Origin: DATLGD01 sp035540755
Lineage (GTDB): Bacteria; Actinomycetota; Actinomycetes; Mycobacteriales; SCTD01
Reading direction: 5' to 3'
Assembly (NCBI GenBank): GCA_035540755.1
Contig: DATLGD010000096.1
Span: 1 to 62,587, forward strand
Length of the DNA stretch: 62,587 nucleotides
Shown piece by piece: positions 11,527 through 19,674 of this stretch. Position numbers and translations under genes: made by a program. Each line of letters begins with the position of its first letter. Position 1 is the first letter of the stretch. The notes beneath the pieces were generated by a model. The model had not been told where the DNA came from and made no database searches. It saw only the letters and a program-made list of their open reading frames with translations.

Positions 11527-12786
11527 TCAAGGGGCGGGATAGGCCGGTGACGCAGCGGTGAGCGCGTCGACCCGGCTGCGCACCTCGGCAGCGGCGGTGC
11601 CGTCGGCGTCGCGCACCGCCCGGCCGATGAGCGCGGCGATCTCCTTCATCTCGCTCTCGCCCATGCCCTGCGTGGTCACCGACGGCGTCCCGACCCGGAT
11701 GCCCGAGGCGACGCTCGGCGGCTGCGGGTCGTAGGGGATGGCGTTCTTGTTCAGGACGATGCCGGCGGCGTCGCAGCGCGCCTCGGCGTCCCTGCCGCTC
11801 ACGCCGATCGGTCGGAGGTCGATGAGGGCCAGGTGGGTGTCGGTGCCGCCGGACACCGCGCGCATGCCCTCGGCCTCGAGGCCCGCCGTCAGCGCCTGGG
11901 CGTTGGCGACGACCTGCCGGGCGTAGGTCTGGTACTCCGGCGTGCCCGCCTCCTTCAACGCCACGGCCTTGGCCGCGACGCCGTGCATGAGCGGGCCGCC
12001 CTGCATCATCGGGAAGACGGCCTTGTCGAGCTTGGCGGCGTGCTCCTCCTTGCAGACGAACGCGCCGCCGCGCGGGCCCCGCAGCACCTTGTGCGTGGTG
12101 AAGGTGACGACGTCGGCGTAGGGAACCGGGCTCGGGATCGCCTGGCCGGCCACCAGGCCGATGAAGTGCGCGGCGTCGACCATGAGCAGGGCGCCGACCT
12201 CGTCGCAGATCTCGCGGAAGGCTGCGAAGTCGATGAGGCGCGGGATGGCCGAGCCGCCGCAGATGACCATCTTCGGCCGGTGCTCGCGGGCGAGCTCGCG
12301 CACCTGGTCGTAGTCGATGTGCTCGGTGTCCTTCGAGACGCCGTAGTGCACCGGTGCGAACCACTTGCCGGAGAAGCTGACCTTCGAGCCGTGCGTGAGG
12401 TGCCCGCCGTGAGGCAGGGACATCGCCAGCACCGTGTCGTGCGGCTGCAGGAAGGCCCCGTAGACGGCGAGGTTGGCACTCGCGCCCGAGTGCGGCTGCA
12501 GGTTCGCGTGCTCGGCGCCGAACAGCTGCTTCGCGCGCTCGATGCCGATCTGCTCGGCGCGGTCGACCACCTCGCAGCCGCCGTAGTAGCGCCGGCCCGG
12601 GTAGCCCTCGGCGTACTTGTTCGACAGCGTGCTGCCGAGCGCGGCGAGCACCGCGGGGCTGGTCAGGTTCTCGCTGGCGATCAGCTGCAGGCCGCCGCGC
12701 AGCCGCTCCAGCTCGTCGACGACGACGCCGGCGATCTCGGGGTCGGTCTGCTGCAGCGCGTCGAAGCTCGGGCCGTAGTAGGTCAC
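11527..12786 (-). CDS. glyA: serine hydroxymethyltransferase
   Basis: 419 residues. It interconverts serine and glycine with tetrahydrofolate and supplies one-carbon units. The PLP lysine is Lys233 in FTTHKVLRGPRGG. Also seen are IASENLTSPAVLAALGS, the GYPGRRYYGGCE substrate segment, and VDAAHFIGLVAG. The GTG start overlaps the phosphatase stop by four bases (GTGA). glyA is not normally part of the wecA-sua5-prmC-prfA block, so its placement here is lineage-specific. Confidence 0.97.
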   Translation of the reverse strand: MTYYGPSFDALQQTDPEIAGVVVDELERLRGGLQLIASENLTSPAVLAALGSTLSNKYAEGYPGRRYYGGCEVVDRAEQIGIERAKQLFGAEHANLQPHSGASANLAVYGAFLQPHDTVLAMSLPHGGHLTHGSKVSFSGKWFAPVHYGVSKDTEHIDYDQVRELAREHRPKMVICGGSAIPRLIDFAAFREICDEVGALLMVDAAHFIGLVAGQAIPSPVPYADVVTFTTHKVLRGPRGGAFVCKEEHAAKLDKAVFPMMQGGPLMHGVAAKAVALKEAGTPEYQTYARQVVANAQALTAGLEAEGMRAVSGGTDTHLALIDLRPIGVSGRDAEARCDAAGIVLNKNAIPYDPQPPSVASGIRVGTPSVTTQGMGESEMKEIAALIGRAVRDADGTAAAEVRSRVDALTAASPAYPAP

Positions 12787-13385
12787 CGGCCGATCCTACG
12801 GCCGGCGACCAGCAGGTCGACCGGGCCGCGCAGCGCCGCCCGCACCAGCTCGGCGGTCGCCGCGAACGCCGACGCGGGAGCCTGGTAGGGATCGGCGAGG
12901 TCGTCGTCGCCCGGGCGCTCCGGCGGCACCAGGCCGCGGCGCGAGGCGGCGAGGCGGACCAGGGCGCGCGCCCGGTCGACGGCGTCCCCGGCCGGCAGCT
13001 CCGAGGCGTCGGCACCGGCGGTGAGCCTGGCGAACTCGAGCAGGGTGAAGGTCCGGGCGGCGGCGCGAGGGTGCAGGACGACGGCAGCCGCGCGGTGCTC
13101 GCGGGTGGCGGTGAGCACCAGGTCGGCGGCGGTCACGTGCTCGGCCTCCAGCTCGCGGGCGCGGAAGGCGCTGCCGTCGACGCCGAGCCCGGCCAGCGTG
13201 CTCAGCGCGTGCGGCTCCATCGGGCTGCCGGAGTGACCCCACGTCCCGGCCGACTCCACGACGAAGCGGCCGGCCTGCTCCGGCCAGCCCGCTCCGACCA
13301 TGGCGTGCATGAGCCGCTCGGCCATCGGCGAGCGGCAGATGTTGCCGGTGCACACGTGCAGCACCCGGAAGACGTCGTCGGTCAC
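12783..13385 (-). CDS. low-molecular-weight protein tyrosine phosphatase
   Basis: 200 residues. The signature P-loop CTGNICRSP starts at Cys12 with Arg18 (CX5R), and a downstream DLADPYQ supplies the general-acid Asp. The family dephosphorylates tyrosine residues and in many bacteria controls polysaccharide export; arsenate reductases share the fold. The wecA-like gene two positions downstream makes a link to cell-wall polysaccharide reasonable but unproved. It overlaps the upstream Sua5 stop and the downstream glyA start by four bases each. Confidence 0.9.
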   Translation of the reverse strand: MTDDVFRVLHVCTGNICRSPMAERLMHAMVGAGWPEQAGRFVVESAGTWGHSGSPMEPHALSTLAGLGVDGSAFRARELEAEHVTAADLVLTATREHRAAAVVLHPRAAARTFTLLEFARLTAGADASELPAGDAVDRARALVRLAASRRGLVPPERPGDDDLADPYQAPASAFAATAELVRAALRGPVDLLVAGRRIGR

Positions 13386-14107
13386 GGCCGGTCCTGGCCG
13401 TCGGCGACGGGCGGCTGCGCGCCCGGGGGCTCGACCGGCGCCGGTGCCGGCTCGACCGGCGGGGGCCCGTCGGACCGGACGTCCGGCGCCACCTCCCGCA
13501 GCTGCTCCAGCGAGACCGCGCCGGCCCGCAGCACGCGCGGCACGTCGCCGGTGAGGTCGACGATCGTCGAGGGCACCGGGTCGCCGCTGGCGCCGCCGTC
13601 CAGGTAGACCTGCACGGCCGTGCCGAGCTGCCGGGCCGCCTCCGCGGCGTCGGTGGCCGGCGGGAGCCCGGTGCGGTTGGCGCTGCTCACGGCCAGCGGG
13701 CCGGTCTGCTCGAGCACACCGAGCGCCACCGGGTGCAGCGGCATCCGGACCGCGACGGTGCCCCGCGTCTCGCCGAGGTCCCAGACCAGGCTCGGCGCGG
13801 CGCGGACCACGAGGGTGAGCGGCCCGGGCCAGAACGCCTCGACCAGCCGGCGCGCCACCGGCGTCACCGTCTCGGCCAGGCCGTCGATCGTGCGCCAGGC
13901 CCCGACGAGCACCGGCACGGGCATGTCGCGCCCGCGGCCCTTGGTCTCGAGCAGGCGGCCGACGGCTGCGGGGCTGAACGCGTCGGCCGCGATGCCGTAG
14001 ACGGTGTCGGTGGGCAGGACGACCAGCTCGCCGCGGCGCAGGGCGGTGACGGCGGCGTCGACCCCGGCGGCGGGGTCGGCGCCCTCGCGGACGTCGTAGG
14101 TGGTCAC
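13382..14107 (-). CDS. L-threonylcarbamoyladenylate synthase, Sua5/YwlC family
   Basis: 241 residues from a GTG that overlaps the prmC stop by four bases. It makes threonylcarbamoyl-AMP from threonine, bicarbonate and ATP for t6A37 of ANN-decoding tRNAs. LRRGELVVLPTDTVYGIAADA, ETKGRGRDMPVPVLV and the SSANRTGLP segment are YrdC-domain hallmarks. The last 30 or so residues form a Pro/Glu-rich tail (repeated PVEP) instead of a full Sua5 C-terminal domain, so this is a YwlC/YrdC-type enzyme with a disordered end. The frame is also open further upstream inside prmC, but that part is not protein-like. Confidence 0.92.
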   Translation of the reverse strand: MTTYDVREGADPAAGVDAAVTALRRGELVVLPTDTVYGIAADAFSPAAVGRLLETKGRGRDMPVPVLVGAWRTIDGLAETVTPVARRLVEAFWPGPLTLVVRAAPSLVWDLGETRGTVAVRMPLHPVALGVLEQTGPLAVSSANRTGLPPATDAAEAARQLGTAVQVYLDGGASGDPVPSTIVDLTGDVPRVLRAGAVSLEQLREVAPDVRSDGPPPVEPAPAPVEPPGAQPPVADGQDRP

Positions 14108-14982
14108 GGCCGGTCCCCCGTCCAGCGGGCGGTGACGAACCGGTCGCGGCCGAGCAGGTCCTGGTGGTCGGCCACCTCGGACCAGCCCCCCGCCTGCTCG
14201 AACAGCGCGGGCGCGGTGCGGCCCTGGCCGTCGGAGTGCTCGACGACGACGAGACCTCCGGGCTTGAGCAGCCGGCGCGCGGCCTGCTCGACCAGGCGCA
14301 CGACGTCGAGCCCGTCCTCTCCCGCGAACAGGGCGATCTTCGGGTCGTGGTCGACGACCTCGGGGTCGGGGAGGTGCGCCTCGGTCGTCGCGACGTAGGG
14401 CGGGTTGCTGATGACGAGGTCGAGGGTGCCGTCGAACCCCGGCAGGGCGTCCTCGGCGCTGCCGAGGTGGAGATGCACCTCGGGGTCGCCGGCCCGCATC
14501 CTGTTCGCAGCGTTGCGGCGGGCCCAGGCGAGCGCCTCCGGGTCGCGCTCGACCGCGTGCACGGTCGCCCCGGGGACCTCGTCGGCCAGCGCGAGGGCGA
14601 TGGCGCCGCTGCCGGCGCACAGGTCGGCGCAGAGCGGCTCGGGCACGCCCCCGGCGGCGAGGGCGTCGACGGCCCACTGCACGACCGACTCCGTCTCGGG
14701 ACGCGGCACGAACACGCCCGGACCGACCTCGAGCTCGAGGTACCGGAAGCCGACGCTGCCGGTCAGGTGCTGCAGCGGCACGCGGGCGGCCCGGCGGGCC
14801 ACGAGGTCGTCGAAGGCGACGCTCTGCGCGTCGTCCATCCGGTCGACCAGCAGCAGGTCGGAGAGCCGGGCCAGGCCGAGCACGTGCACGGCGAGGGCCC
14901 GGGCGTCGTGCTGCGGGCTGTCGACGCCGGCGGCGGCGAGCGTCGTCGTGGCGGCGGAGACCGCGGTGCGCAGCGCGGTCAT
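14104..14982 (-). CDS. prmC: peptide chain release factor N5-glutamine methyltransferase
   Basis: 292 residues. It methylates the Gln of the GGQ motif in release factors, and here it lies directly after prfA. The SAM-binding segment DLCAGSGAIAL is at 120-130, the substrate motif NPPY at 193-196, and the release-factor-binding phrase FVPRPETE at 91-98. The start overlaps the prfA stop (ATGA), so release factor and modifier are translationally coupled. Confidence 0.95.
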   Translation of the reverse strand: MTALRTAVSAATTTLAAAGVDSPQHDARALAVHVLGLARLSDLLLVDRMDDAQSVAFDDLVARRAARVPLQHLTGSVGFRYLELEVGPGVFVPRPETESVVQWAVDALAAGGVPEPLCADLCAGSGAIALALADEVPGATVHAVERDPEALAWARRNAANRMRAGDPEVHLHLGSAEDALPGFDGTLDLVISNPPYVATTEAHLPDPEVVDHDPKIALFAGEDGLDVVRLVEQAARRLLKPGGLVVVEHSDGQGRTAPALFEQAGGWSEVADHQDLLGRDRFVTARWTGDRP

Positions 14983-16055
14983 GCACTGCTCCCTTCGAGC
15001 TTGGACCGGGTGTCCATCTCCACCAGGCTCGTGATGACGGCGTCGAGGTCGCCGTCGAGCACCGAGGACAGGTTGTTGGCCTTGTAGCCGCTGCGGTGGT
15101 CGGCCACGCGGTTGTCCGGGAAGTTGTAGGTGCGCACCTTCTCGCTCCGGTCGACCGTGCGGATCTGCGCCCCCCGGACGGCGCTGTCCTTGGCGGCCTG
15201 CTCCTCGAGCGCCAGGGCCAGCAGGCGGGCCCGCAGCACGCGCATCGCCGCCTCCTTGTTCTGCAGCTGGCTCTTCTCGTTCTGCATCGACACCACGACC
15301 CCGGTCGGCACGTGCGTGATGCGCACGGCCGAGTCGGTGGTGTTGACGCTCTGCCCGCCCGGCCCGCTCGAGCGGTAGACGTCGATGCGCAGGTCGCTGC
15401 TGTCGATCGTGACGTCGACCTCCTCGGCCTCGGGCAGCACGAGGACCCCGGCGGCCGAGGTGTGGATGCGGCCCTGGCTCTCGGTCACCGGCACGCGCTG
15501 CACGCGGTGGACGCCGCCCTCGTACTTCAGCCGGCCGAACACGGGGTTGGCCGGGTCGCGGCTCTTCACCGCGATGGACACGTCCTTGTAGCCGCCCAGC
15601 TCGCCCTCGGTGGCGCTGACGATCTCGGTCTTCCAGCCCTGGGCCTCGGCGTAGCGGGTGTACATCCGCACGAGGTCGCCGGCGAACAGGGCCGACTCGT
15701 CGCCGCCCTCTCCCGCCTTCACCTCGAGGATGACGTCCTTGGCGTCGGCCGGGTCGCGCGGGACGAGCAGCGCGCGGATGCGCTCCTCGAGCTCGGGCAG
15801 GCGCCGCTCGAGCGCGGCGGCCTCGGCGGCCATGTCGGCGTCGTCGGCGGCCATCTCTCGAGCGGCCTCGAGGTCGGCCTCGAGCTCCTCCTTCTCCCGG
15901 ATGGCTGCGACGAGCGGCCCGAGCTCGGCGTAGCGCCGGCCCAGGTCGCGGGCCCGCGCCTGGTCGGCGTGCACCGACGGGTCGGCCAGCTGCGCCTCGA
16001 GCTCGGCGTGCTCGGCCAGCGCGGCATCGGTCGGCGTGCTGGTGCGCTCGGCCAT
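14979..16055 (-). CDS. prfA: peptide chain release factor 1
   Basis: 358 residues. It reads UAA and UAG stop codons. The GGQ catalytic motif is at 233-235 (SSGPGGQSVNTT) and the stop-recognition tripeptide PVT at 189-191 marks RF1, not RF2. A long N-terminal helical domain rich in Ala/Glu/Arg is present. The ATG at 16055 follows a GGTGGAGGAG ribosome site; an in-frame upstream ATG would pass through the rpmE terminator hairpin and is rejected. Confidence 0.96.
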   Translation of the reverse strand: MAERTSTPTDAALAEHAELEAQLADPSVHADQARARDLGRRYAELGPLVAAIREKEELEADLEAAREMAADDADMAAEAAALERRLPELEERIRALLVPRDPADAKDVILEVKAGEGGDESALFAGDLVRMYTRYAEAQGWKTEIVSATEGELGGYKDVSIAVKSRDPANPVFGRLKYEGGVHRVQRVPVTESQGRIHTSAAGVLVLPEAEEVDVTIDSSDLRIDVYRSSGPGGQSVNTTDSAVRITHVPTGVVVSMQNEKSQLQNKEAAMRVLRARLLALALEEQAAKDSAVRGAQIRTVDRSEKVRTYNFPDNRVADHRSGYKANNLSSVLDGDLDAVITSLVEMDTRSKLEGSSA

Positions 16056-16113
16056 CTGCTCCTCCACCTTGCTGCGGGACCCCTTCGCGAGGCTCCCGGG
16101 TCCGGACACGGCA

Positions 16114-16145
16114 GCGGCGCCCGTCCCCTGGGGGACGGGCGCCGC
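16114..16145 (-). terminator. rpmE terminator hairpin
   Basis: Perfect 15-base arms (GCGGCGCCCGTCCCC against its complement) with a two-base centre lie seven bases after the rpmE stop and before prfA. There is no U-tract, as is usual in actinobacteria. Part of the transcription may read through into prfA. Confidence 0.8.
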
Positions 16146-16152
16146 GGTGCAG

Positions 16153-16365
16153 CTACTTGGAGCGCTTGCCGAAGCGCTTCTCGAACCGGGCCACGCGGCC
16201 ACCGGTGTCGAGGATCTTCTGCTTGCCGGTGTAGAACGGGTGGCAGGCGGCGCACACGTCGGCCGAGATCTTGCCGCTGCTCTCGGTGCTGCGCGTGCTG
16301 AACGTGTTCCCGCAGGTGCAGGTCACCGTCGTGTCGACGTACTGCGGGTGGATGTCGGCCTTCAT
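16153..16365 (-). CDS. rpmE: 50S ribosomal protein L31 (zinc-binding form)
   Basis: 70 residues. The zinc ligands are Cys16, Cys18, Cys38 and Cys41 (CTC and CAAC), so this is the C+ form that predominates in zinc-replete cells. The ATG at 16365 starts MKADIHPQYV, the usual L31 N-terminus. It lies between rho and prfA as in other actinobacteria. A longer in-frame extension upstream is not conserved in type. Confidence 0.96.
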   Translation of the reverse strand: MKADIHPQYVDTTVTCTCGNTFSTRSTESSGKISADVCAACHPFYTGKQKILDTGGRVARFEKRFGKRSK

Positions 16366-16560
16366 GGCTGTGCCTCTCGGTCGGGAGAGCCGCCGGGTCG
16401 CGGTCGCGGGAGGACGACGGCGGGAACCGGTGCTCGAGTGGTGACCAGTGTGCCAGAGCGGCGCACTGACCGGTCCAACGCCGACAGGGGCCGGGGGCTT
16501 CCCGGGGCCCGACGCTCGGGATCCGTCGCGACGGCGTGCGTGACGTGGCGTTCCCCGACG

Positions 16561-16591
16561 TGATGCGCGTGATGCGGTAATCTCAGCATCA
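16561..16591 (+). promoter_or_regulatory. vapBC promoter and operator
   Basis: The -10 TAATCT is at 16578-16583, seven bases before the vapB ATG, so the transcript is probably leaderless. TGATGCG occurs twice as a direct repeat (16561-16567 and 16570-16576). The second copy forms a dyad with GCATCA at 16586-16591 that brackets the -10. This is a textbook arrangement for autorepression by an RHH antitoxin complex. Binding itself is inference. Confidence 0.6.
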
Positions 16592-16848
16592 TGCGCACCA
16601 CCGTGTCGATCGACGACGAGCTGCTGCACGCGGCGCGACAGCGGGCCCGCGAGGAGGGAACGACGCTGGGAGGGGTCGTCGAGACCGCCCTGCGCCGCCT
16701 GCTGTCGACTTCGGCCCCGACGCAGCCGCCGCCGAACATCCCCGTGTTCACCGGCGGCACCGGCCCGCGGCCGGGGCTCGACCTCACCTCGAACCGCGCT
16801 CTGTCCGAGGCCCTCGACGACGGTCAGCCGCTCGAGCAGCTGCGGTGA
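16591..16848 (+). CDS. VapB-type ribbon-helix-helix antitoxin
   Basis: 85 residues. The N-terminal RHH fold is visible as MRTTVSIDDELLHAARQRA followed by a second helix GGVVETALRRLL. The C-terminal part (about 45-85), with Pro/Thr and LDLTSNRALSEALDD, should wrap the toxin. The four-base overlap GTGA with the next gene couples toxin to antitoxin translation. It is on the plus strand inside an otherwise minus-strand housekeeping cluster, so it was probably inserted. Confidence 0.88.
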   Translation: MRTTVSIDDELLHAARQRAREEGTTLGGVVETALRRLLSTSAPTQPPPNIPVFTGGTGPRPGLDLTSNRALSEALDDGQPLEQLR

Positions 16849-17285
16849 GGCCACTGCTGCTCGACGTCAACGTCGTGCTCGCCGCGCAGCGGGGCGACCA
16901 CCCGCAGCACGGGCAGGTCCGACCGTGGTTCGACCAGATCATGGCCGGCGGCAGCGACTTCGGCGTCCCGAGCACGGTGTGGGCGTCCTTCCTGCGGCTC
17001 ACGACCTCCCGGCGGATCTTCTCGGTGCCGACGCCGCTCGCCGAGGCCTTCACCTTCCTCGAGCGGACGCGCGCCAGGCCGCAGCACCTGACGCTCGAGC
17101 CCGGCCCCCGCCACCTCGTGCTGCTTCGAGGCCTGTGCGAAGACACCGAGGCCGCGGGGGACCTCGTCCCCGACGCCGTCCTCGGCGCCATCGCACTGGA
17201 GCACGGCTGCGTCGTCGCCACCCTGGACCGCGACTTCGCCCGCTTCACCACGGTGCGCCATCTACGACCCGACTCCGGCGGCTAG
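16845..17285 (+). CDS. VapC-type PIN-domain ribonuclease toxin
   Basis: 146 residues from a GTG start. PIN-domain acidic residues are seen at Asp7 (LLLDVNVVLAA), in DLVPDAVLGAIALEHG and in ATLDRDFARF. The phrase VWASFLRLTTSRRIF is typical of the VapC subclass, which lacks the usual Glu of the second motif. VapC toxins cleave tRNA or rRNA; the target here is unknown. The gene ends 46 bases before the end of the convergent rho gene, separated by a bidirectional terminator. Confidence 0.88.
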   Translation: MRPLLLDVNVVLAAQRGDHPQHGQVRPWFDQIMAGGSDFGVPSTVWASFLRLTTSRRIFSVPTPLAEAFTFLERTRARPQHLTLEPGPRHLVLLRGLCEDTEAAGDLVPDAVLGAIALEHGCVVATLDRDFARFTTVRHLRPDSGG

Positions 17286-17287
17286 GC

Positions 17288-17317
17288 GGGCCGGCCACCC
17301 GGCAGGGTGACCGGCCC
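17288..17317. terminator. bidirectional terminator between vapC and rho
   Basis: The 13-base arms GGGCCGGCCACCC and GGGTGACCGGCCC enclose a four-base loop. On the minus strand (rho transcript) every pair forms, with one G-U wobble; on the plus strand there is one C-A mismatch. It lies between the two convergent stop codons. Confidence 0.78.
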
Positions 17318-17331
17318 GAGGGCGCCGCGGG

Positions 17332-19284
17332 CTACGCGTTGTCGTTGACCGTCGTCTTCGAGATCTGCATGAGGAACTCGACGTTGGTACGGGTCTTCTT
17401 CATCTTGTCGAGCAGCAGCTCCAGGCGAGCGCTGGTGTCGAGCGCGTGCAGGACCCGGCGCAGCTGCAGGACGATCCGCAGCTCCTCCGGGGCGAGCAGG
17501 AGCTCCTCCTTGCGCGTGCCGGAGGCGTCGACGTCGATCGCCGGGAAGATGCGCTTGTCCGCCAGACGCCGGTCGAGCTTGAGCTCGGCGTTGCCGGTGC
17601 CCTTGAACTCCTCGAAGATCACCGTGTCCATCGCCGAGCCGGTCTCGACCAGCGCGGTGGCGAAGATGGTCAGGGAGCCGCCGTTCTCGATGTTGCGGGC
17701 GGCGCCGAGGAACCGCTTCGGCGGGTACAGCGCAGCCGAGTCGACCCCACCGGTGAGGATCCGGCCGGACGCCGGCGCCCCGAGGTTGTAGGCGCGACCC
17801 AGCCGGGTGATCGAGTCGAGCAGCACGACGACGTCGTGCCCGAGCTCCACCAGGCGCTTGGCGCGCTCGATCGACAGCTCGGCGACCGTGATGTGGTCCT
17901 GCGGCGGCCGGTCGAAGGTCGAGGCGATGACCTCGCCCTTCACCGAGCGCTGCATGTCGGTGACCTCCTCGGGCCGCTCGTCGACGAGGACGACCATGAG
18001 GTGGCACTCGGGGTTGTTCGTCGTGATGGCGTTCGCGATCGCCTGCATGACCATCGTCTTGCCGGCCTTCGGCGGGCTGACGATGAGCGCGCGCTGGCCC
18101 TTGCCGACCGGCATGACCAAGTCGATGACGCGGGTGGTCAGCAGGTCCGGAGCGGTCTCGAGGCGCAGCCGGTCCTGCGGGTAGAGCGGCGTGAGCTTGG
18201 TGAAGTCCGGCCGCTGCCGGGCCTCCTCCGGGTCCATGCCGTTGACCGTGTCGAGCCGGACCAGCGCGTTGTACTTGTCCCGGCGCTCGCCCTCCCGCTG
18301 CTGGCGGACGGCCCCCGTGACGGCGTCGCCGCGGCGCAGGCCGTACTTGCGCACCTGCTGCAGCGAGACGTAGACGTCGTTCGGCCCGGTGAGGTAGCCC
18401 GAGGTCCGGACGAAGCCGTAGTTGTCGAGTATGTCGAGGATGCCGCCGACGGGGATGAGGACGTCGTCGTCGGACAGCACGGGCTCGTCGAAGCGGTCGC
18501 CGCCGCGGTTGCGGTTGCGGCCGCGGCCGCGCTCGCGGAACCGGCCGCGCCGGCCGCCGCGGCCGTCGAGGTCGTCGTCGTCGCGCAGGCCCTGAGGCCC
18601 CTGTGGGCGGTCCTCCCGGTCCTGGCGGTCCTCCCCGTCCTGGCGGTCCTGGCGGTCCTGCCGGTCCTGGCGGTCCTGCCGGGCGGCGGAGCCGGCGGAC
18701 TGGCCGCCCTCGACCCGGCCGGCGGCGGCAGCGGCCGCCCGCTCCTGGCGCCGCGCCTCGCGCTCGAGGAAGCGCTCGCGGCTGCGGTCGATGCGCTCCG
18801 GTCGCTCGCCCACGCCCTGCCCGGGGGCGTCGTCGGTGCCGGCGTCGCCCTCGCGGGCGGTCCGAGCGGCCTCCCGGTCGTCGCTGCCCTCGGCCAGGTC
18901 ACGCCGGCGCAGCTCGGTGCGGGGCTCCTGCGCGTCCTCGCCGACCACCGGCTCGGGTCCGGTGCGCTCGTCCTGGCCGGGCCGCCCGCGGTCGTCGGCG
19001 TCGGGCGTCGTCGCCTGCGGCGCGCTGCTGGCGCCGTTGCCCTGCTTGTCGCGGATGGCGTCGATCAGCTGGCTCTTGCGCAGCCGGCCGACGCCGGTGA
19101 TGCCGAGGTCGCCGGCGAGGGCCTGCAGCTCGGGGAGCACCATCGCTGCGAGACCGCCGCTGGTGGCCCGGCGGCGGGTGCGGGGCGCTCGTCCCGCGGT
19201 GGCGTCGGCGCTGCCGCCGTCCGCGGCGGAGGTGGCCTGCTCGGGCGTCTCGGCGTCCGTGCGCAGGTCGGTGGTGTCGGTCAA
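17332..19284 (-). CDS. rho: transcription termination factor Rho, actinobacterial long form
   Basis: 650 residues from a TTG start with a GGAGG site eight bases upstream; no ATG/GTG gives a better N-terminus. The Rho-N SAP-like fold (about 45-85, with LPELQALAGDLGITGVGRLRKSQLIDAIR) is followed by a roughly 200-residue disordered Asp/Arg/Gly/Gln-rich insertion. Then come the RNA-binding CSD (LDNYGFVRTSGYLTGPNDVYVS) and the ATPase with Walker A SPPKAGKT. The C-terminus keeps KMKKTRTNVEFLMQI. The insertion is a feature of actinobacterial Rho and extends RNA binding. It is preceded by a long leader of about 290 nt. Confidence 0.95.
   Translation of the reverse strand: MTDTTDLRTDAETPEQATSAADGGSADATAGRAPRTRRRATSGGLAAMVLPELQALAGDLGITGVGRLRKSQLIDAIRDKQGNGASSAPQATTPDADDRGRPGQDERTGPEPVVGEDAQEPRTELRRRDLAEGSDDREAARTAREGDAGTDDAPGQGVGERPERIDRSRERFLEREARRQERAAAAAAGRVEGGQSAGSAARQDRQDRQDRQDRQDGEDRQDREDRPQGPQGLRDDDDLDGRGGRRGRFRERGRGRNRNRGGDRFDEPVLSDDDVLIPVGGILDILDNYGFVRTSGYLTGPNDVYVSLQQVRKYGLRRGDAVTGAVRQQREGERRDKYNALVRLDTVNGMDPEEARQRPDFTKLTPLYPQDRLRLETAPDLLTTRVIDLVMPVGKGQRALIVSPPKAGKTMVMQAIANAITTNNPECHLMVVLVDERPEEVTDMQRSVKGEVIASTFDRPPQDHITVAELSIERAKRLVELGHDVVVLLDSITRLGRAYNLGAPASGRILTGGVDSAALYPPKRFLGAARNIENGGSLTIFATALVETGSAMDTVIFEEFKGTGNAELKLDRRLADKRIFPAIDVDASGTRKEELLLAPEELRIVLQLRRVLHALDTSARLELLLDKMKKTRTNVEFLMQISKTTVNDNA
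18608..18681. repeat. 9-bp tandem repeats in the Rho insertion (Arg-Gln-Asp triplets)
   Basis: The unit CCTGGCGGT and close variants recur in tandem and encode RQDRQD-type triplets in the disordered region of Rho on the minus strand. The protein reads RQDRQDRQDRQDGEDRQDRED. Low-complexity in-frame repeats like this can change length between strains without breaking the frame. Confidence 0.8.
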
Positions 19285-19660
19285 AGGAGGGTCCTCCTCG
19301 AGGGGCCGCCGGCGCGGGTGCGCTCGGGCGGGGTGCTCCTGGCTCGGGAGCCGGGAGCCTCGTCGGCGGCTCGGGCCGTCGTCGAGGTGTCTGTCGACCG
19401 GTCGTCCTGCCGGGTCTGCCGGGTCAGCCGCACGGAGGGCGACGACTCGCACGGGCACGACCACCTGGGGCCCTGGAGAAGCCGGGCCGGAGGGAGGGAG
19501 CAGGGGGTGCGGCACGGGCCGCGCTGCTCGGCAGTGCGAGCACGGACGCCCAGACGGGGACGACGGGTGCGTGCACAGCGTAACGACGCTGCACGATCGG
19601 CACAACAACGTCCCTGCCGCGGCGTGTTCCCCGCCTGAGGTCTGCCGGTGCCGGCGCCGC
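19285..19660 (-). other. rho leader and thrB-rho intergenic region
   Basis: This 376-bp stretch has no credible gene. It holds the thrB terminator hairpin at its right end, a rho promoter at 19577-19605 and roughly 285 nt of untranslated leader. The leader is rich in C and G on the sense strand. In other bacteria rho is autoregulated by premature Rho-dependent termination in its leader; such control here is inferred from length only. Confidence 0.5.
19577..19605 (-). promoter_or_regulatory. candidate rho promoter
   Basis: On the minus strand TTGTGC (-35, 19600-19605) and TACGCT (-10, 19577-19582) are separated by exactly 17 bases, close to the housekeeping consensus. It is the best promoter match in the rho upstream region and lies after the thrB hairpin. 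Confidence 0.6.
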
Positions 19661-19674
19661 TCAGGAGGCGGGGA
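19628..19674 (-). terminator. thrB terminator hairpin
   Basis: TCCCCGCCTGAG (19628-19639) pairs with CTCAGGAGGCGGGGA (19660-19674), leaving a two-base bulge. The proximal arm overlaps the thrB stop codon. A GCCGGTGCCGGC dyad fills the loop. It lies upstream of the rho promoter. Confidence 0.55.
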
